Source: VXMO01 sp034422835 (GTDB lineage: Bacteria; Chloroflexota; Dehalococcoidia; UBA6926). Taken from it: a stretch of DNA of 64,000 nt. The notes under the pieces are model-generated. The model ran no database searches, had not been told where the DNA came from, and saw only the letters and a program-made list of their open reading frames with translations. Location: positions 1 through 64,000 of the forward strand of contig DAOUJJ010000011.1 in the NCBI GenBank assembly GCA_034422835.1, written 5' to 3'. Position 1 is the stretch's first letter; every line of letters begins with the position of its first letter. Position numbers and translations under genes: made by a program. This document shows, piece by piece, positions 61,088 to 64,000 of the stretch.

Positions 61088-62154
61088 TCAACTACTACGT
61101 CAGACGGCTTACGATACGTCGGCCCATTAGGATCAATAATCTTGGCGATGGATTCAAGTTCGGTGACGATGGCGTTTAGAGTAGCTTCGCGTGGTACATC
61201 CTGCGGCAACGGGATTGAGACATTGACTCTCATCCAACTGAGGAGCCCCGACTGAGATTCGGCTCGGCCTGCCATCTTTACACGAACCTCGTCTAGCGTG
61301 ACCCTGCCAGAGTCATCATAGAACGATAACCACAACTGCTTGTCAGGTACCTGCTTGGCGACCTCATCCACGGTGCCAAGCCAAACGTACAGACCAGCAA
61401 GGCGAAGATACCTGCCGTAGTATCCAAATCCCTGCCCTACGGTCAATCCTTCAGTATTCGCCCAGCCGGATTCTCTCAGTCGGGCAACAGCTTCCGCCAA
61501 CATCAACTTGAGTTCCTCACCCCGCGTGTCACTTCTACCCTCGACCGCGGCTACAGCAAGTGCCTGCAATTCCACAATCTCAAACATAGCTTGTGCTTTG
61601 TTATCGTGTCCTACCCTGTCTGCCAACTTCTGGAGCAAATGCTTCCAACTTGTGAGCATCAGGTGGCGTTTGCCATTGGATTCAGACGCCACGACTAAGC
61701 TCTCGCTCTGGTCAGCGGCACCCAGTTCATGTCCTTTCTCACGCAGCCGACTAACCAGTTCATCCCATAGTCCAGGGGTCTCGACACGGTATTGAGGAGC
61801 CAGGAATAGCAGCACGCTCCGTTTGTCCGTCGGCAGGTTTTCCCAATAGGTAACTGGCTGATTGTGAGTCAGGGGCGCCCAGAATTTCGATTCGACGTAT
61901 GCCAATAAGTTGTCATCGGAGTCGTGCAGGGCCATATCCGGGTAAGCGCCGGACGCCACAAGGAATGACTGTGTTTCCGCCTTTGCGATGGACAGAGGGG
62001 CGTCGGCATCACCCAGAAATTCGGACAGCGCCGCGCGTGCCGAGGCAGAGCGGTTCAGAATAAAACTCAGTGCGTCCGTCGCGACATCCTCCAGCCCGAC
62101 GGTGTGCCGAACGGCAATGTAACTAAGGAGGCTATCGTTATCGGAAATCGTCAT
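61084..62154 (-). CDS. PD-(D/E)XK nuclease-superfamily-like protein
   Basis: A 356-residue protein. AYPDMALHDSDDNLLAYVESKFWAP, split here around residue 85, carries the PD...D...ExK arrangement of this nuclease fold. The surrounding Leu-rich helix and the VLLFLAPQYRV strand support it. The C-terminal two thirds resemble nothing I recall. Nuclease proteins of this kind are frequent in defence islands. It lies 33 bases downstream of an EEP-family gene on the same strand. Confidence 0.65.
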   Translation of the reverse strand: MTISDNDSLLSYIAVRHTVGLEDVATDALSFILNRSASARAALSEFLGDADAPLSIAKAETQSFLVASGAYPDMALHDSDDNLLAYVESKFWAPLTHNQPVTYWENLPTDKRSVLLFLAPQYRVETPGLWDELVSRLREKGHELGAADQSESLVVASESNGKRHLMLTSWKHLLQKLADRVGHDNKAQAMFEIVELQALAVAAVEGRSDTRGEELKLMLAEAVARLRESGWANTEGLTVGQGFGYYGRYLRLAGLYVWLGTVDEVAKQVPDKQLWLSFYDDSGRVTLDEVRVKMAGRAESQSGLLSWMRVNVSIPLPQDVPREATLNAIVTELESIAKIIDPNGPTYRKPSDVVVE

Positions 62155-62187
62155 TCTCCCTCCGCATCGACGTTGTCTCTCGCGCCT

Positions 62188-63060
62188 CTACCCATCAATC
62201 TCAATCAGTATCCGGCAGTGGTCGCTCGATCCCCACTCGTCCACTTCATTCAGGGCACGGACATTGATGGATTCATGGAACCCACGAGAGGCAAAGGCGA
62301 AGTCAAGCTGTCTGTTGTCGGTCACTGCCGGGTTGTTGTTATGCGAGTACGTAATGACGTTTCGGGAATCCGCCGGCTCACCTGGCAGCCGCTTTTCTGC
62401 CTGTCGTCCATTCGGAGCCTGCGGCCCGATGAACTCCAGCCCGATGGCCCGCATCCGATCAAATACAGAGCGGTATCTCGCCTCCCAATATGGATCACCG
62501 CCGTCACCATAACCATGGAAGATGTTTAGATCACCGCTGGCCACAATCCGATGTGTGCCGGGATTCTCATGGCCGATGAACGCCGCAAGATCGGAGATGA
62601 TTCGATGCACAGAGGCATCGGCGTATATCCACCTGGAACCCGTGCTGGCATGCGGCCCCAACCACCGCCCATACATAGATACTGCGATGAATGGCTCAAC
62701 CGAGCCATCCTTAGTTGTGACGCGCGCAGCCGCCATCGTGCCGATGCCGCTAACGGAGATCTCATCACTATTCCCTGTCCATCCAGGGCCAATTTGCGTA
62801 AACCACTCAACATCCACGCGATCCGAGATCTTCACGATCATCGGCGGGTTAGCAAAGAGATTTATCCAACCGCGCCCCTCCCACCAGTCAGAGTTCCAGT
62901 GCCGCGAGTCATACGACTCTTTCGGGCCGATTCCCACGCCGTGAACATCTCCCGGAGGCTGTCCTGCTTCCTGCAAGAGCGCAACGTCGGCATCCATCTT
63001 GGCGAGTTCCCGCCAAGGATCAAGCCGTCCCGCAATATTCCAGCTAACAACACGAATCAC
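62188..63060 (-). CDS. Endonuclease/exonuclease/phosphatase (EEP) family protein
   Basis: A 290-residue protein starting at the GTG at 63060 (VIRVVSWNIAGRL). The N-terminal SWNIAGR, ALLQEAG, VASGDLNIFHG and QLDFAFASRG, with SSDHCRILIEI at the end, are the EEP catalytic motifs. Members include exonuclease III-like nucleases and phosphatases. The start region is repeated at 63821-63845 on the other side of the vapBC module. Confidence 0.85.
   Translation of the reverse strand: MIRVVSWNIAGRLDPWRELAKMDADVALLQEAGQPPGDVHGVGIGPKESYDSRHWNSDWWEGRGWINLFANPPMIVKISDRVDVEWFTQIGPGWTGNSDEISVSGIGTMAAARVTTKDGSVEPFIAVSMYGRWLGPHASTGSRWIYADASVHRIISDLAAFIGHENPGTHRIVASGDLNIFHGYGDGGDPYWEARYRSVFDRMRAIGLEFIGPQAPNGRQAEKRLPGEPADSRNVITYSHNNNPAVTDNRQLDFAFASRGFHESINVRALNEVDEWGSSDHCRILIEIDG
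63035..63059. repeat. 25-bp repeat at the EEP gene start, right of which vapBC lies
   Basis: AATATTCCAGCTAACAACAC and five more bases match 63821-63845 at 23 of 25 positions. Both encode the beginning VIRVVS-x-NI of an EEP protein on the minus strand. Confidence 0.7.
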
Positions 63061-63064
63061 TCTG

Positions 63065-63462
63065 TCACTCTCCGACAAGCGCCACTCCGTCAATGCGGGA
63101 GAATCTGCGATCAAAGGTGTAGAGGGGCAGCGCGCCCATCCTGCGTGACGCTTCAAAGATCAGCAGATCAGAAAAACCATGATTGCTGTCACGGTAGAGT
63201 CGCATGGCATTGCCCACGTCATCCACCGTCTCCACGATGACGTTATCCCTACCGATCAGGAAGATTATCTCGGCAGCTATGTGTTCCCGTGGGAATCGAT
63301 AGCTGCGTTCGAGCACCCAAACAGTTTCGAGGATAACTTCTCGACAAATGAAACCTGGACTCTCCGGCGTCAGGCTTGCAACAAACGCCGGGCTCTTTCA
63401 GATTGGTCAGCATCGTCACCAAGAATTGAGCGCAGCAACACGTTGGCGTCAATACTGATCAC
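63065..63462 (-). pseudogene. VapC-type PIN toxin with a frameshift
   Basis: From a GTG at 63462 (overlapping the antitoxin stop), the frame reads VISIDANVLLRSILGDDADQ and ends at a TGA after about 30 residues. A one-base shift restores LTPESPGFICREVILETVWV, then LERSYRF, SDLLIFEASRRMG and YTFDRRFSR to the normal end. The total of 398 bases is not a multiple of three. PIN acidic residues are otherwise intact. It is a recently broken toxin, a sequence error, or a slippage-controlled gene. Confidence 0.8.
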
Positions 63463-63713
63463 CGAGGCATATTCCTTTCAATCCTTTCCTGAATCGCCTC
63501 ATCAATGGCCTGTTCCATATCCTCCAGGGTCTTCGTCGGACCATCATATTTGAGGTTGCCAAACAGTTCACTTATCGGGCCGACCGGGATGAGCATGGCC
63601 ATGTTGCCATCGACAATGAACCGCACCTTGCCGCCAGGCTTAATGGACAGTTCCTCCCGAAGACCCTTTGGCAACGTGATTTGCCCCTTGTCAGTGATTT
63701 TCGCCTCGTACAT
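63459..63713 (-). CDS. AbrB-type antitoxin of the vapBC module
   Basis: An 84-residue protein, MYEAKITDKGQITLPKGLRE at its N-terminus, the swapped-hairpin AbrB DNA-binding domain, then a charged helical tail that would hold the toxin. The ATG at 63713 begins this segment. Its stop overlaps the toxin's GTG (GTGA). With the toxin broken the antitoxin may be a leftover or still act as a regulator. Confidence 0.85.
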   Translation of the reverse strand: MYEAKITDKGQITLPKGLREELSIKPGGKVRFIVDGNMAMLIPVGPISELFGNLKYDGPTKTLEDMEQAIDEAIQERIERNMPR

Positions 63714-63810
63714 GTCGGCTCCCTTTTCGCCACGTATTAGCAGTTGTGTCCTTACAATACCGCAAATCTCCTTACTTTCCACTCTACTCATCAAGCTCAT
63801 CCGGTGAGCG

Positions 63811-63847
63811 CTCTCATCCGATATTCCGGCTAACAACCCGAATCATG
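63811..63847 (-). pseudogene. Ten-codon remnant of an EEP gene start
   Basis: Minus-strand ATG at 63846 reads MIRVVSRNIG then TGA, matching the start VIRVVSWNIAG of the EEP protein at 63060. Its ATGA overlaps the stop of the EEP gene upstream. It suggests two EEP genes were once adjacent and the vapBC module came between. Confidence 0.5.
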
Positions 63848-64000
63848 CGTTTGATGGTACAGAAGAGACCGTGGCCGTGACCCCGTAGTGGTCCGAGAGC
63901 TTCTTGCCATCGTGGATGTTGCTGATGGGCTCTACCGAGTTGCAAACCAAATCTGTGCCCAGGGCGATATGGTCGATGTTCCTGCGTCCTTCGAAGGTAA
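63843..64000 (-). CDS. EEP-family protein, C-terminal part only
   Basis: The last 52 residues of a second EEP-family enzyme: FEGRRNIDHIALGTDLV, with the catalytic D-H-type ending KKLSDHYGVTATV. The start is beyond the right edge. It is upstream of the vapBC module on the same strand. Confidence 0.75.
   Translation of the reverse strand, partial: TFEGRRNIDHIALGTDLVCNSVEPISNIHDGKKLSDHYGVTATVSSVPSNA

Overview
The window is GC-rich, densely coded bacterial chromosome. It most resembles a Chloroflexota genome of the Dehalococcoidia/SAR202 type. The grounds are the style of the housekeeping proteins, a thiolase plus DUF35 pair, a GlnR-like OmpR-type regulator beside two glutamine synthetases, a 5S rRNA away from other rRNA genes, and rpoBC not preceded by rplJL. 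This assignment is an inference from gene content and family knowledge. No search was run.

Layout. 1-1659: thiolase/DUF35 pair, with the thiolase broken by two in-frame TGA codons. 1939-7223: AT-richer block with a tightly overlapping four-gene operon (PP-loop ATPase of the PAPS-reductase/DndC type, SF2 helicase, MORC/Hsp90-type GHKL ATPase, PLD-type HKD nuclease), followed by a VOC protein. I consider this operon the best candidate for an undescribed, probably anti-phage, system. 7278-23591: housekeeping and transport genes (HbpS/GlcG, SulP, surE, hppA, HNH, SNase, gatB, secG, HAD, the cysS-ispF-ispD-leuS operon, a DUF151-like protein, a DUF4143 ATPase). 23596-31959: rpoB and rpoC with an upstream promoter, an attenuator-like hairpin and a strong terminator. 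32000-33873: small membrane proteins and lipA. 33938-42356: nitrogen assimilation (GlnR-like regulator, GSI-beta, GSI-alpha, gltB) with GTAAC-N6 boxes before both glnA genes. 42545-45940: inositol-phosphate cytidylyltransferase and CDP-alcohol phosphotransferase, a toxin-antitoxin module, an enoyl-CoA hydratase. 46342-50381: iron ABC transporter. 50360-52712: a small island (Mrr-like endonuclease, XRE regulator, ImmA peptidase, DUF3892) bounded by a 49-bp direct repeat of the fbpC 3' end. 52899-60664: FmdB pair, inositol phosphatase, VWA protein, 5S rRNA, trmI, aminotransferase, tRNA-Gly(CCC), ffh. 60761-64000: nuclease-rich block (PD-(D/E)XK protein with a small partner, two EEP-family enzymes, a vapBC module whose vapC is frameshifted).

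How the genes work together. The leuS-ispD-ispF-cysS genes overlap by one base each and read as one operon. The nitrogen locus couples a regulator with a degenerate receiver domain to ammonia-assimilating enzymes. The fbp genes form a ferric-iron importer. The accessory blocks (2.4-7.2 kb, 50.4-52.7 kb, 60.8-64 kb) carry nucleases, ATPases and toxin-antitoxin genes typical of defence islands. A dispersed palindromic repeat with the core CTGAGCTTGTCGAAGGG lies between genes at 1.8, 52.8, 56.8 and 60.7 kb and in one case has become the 3' end of a reading frame.
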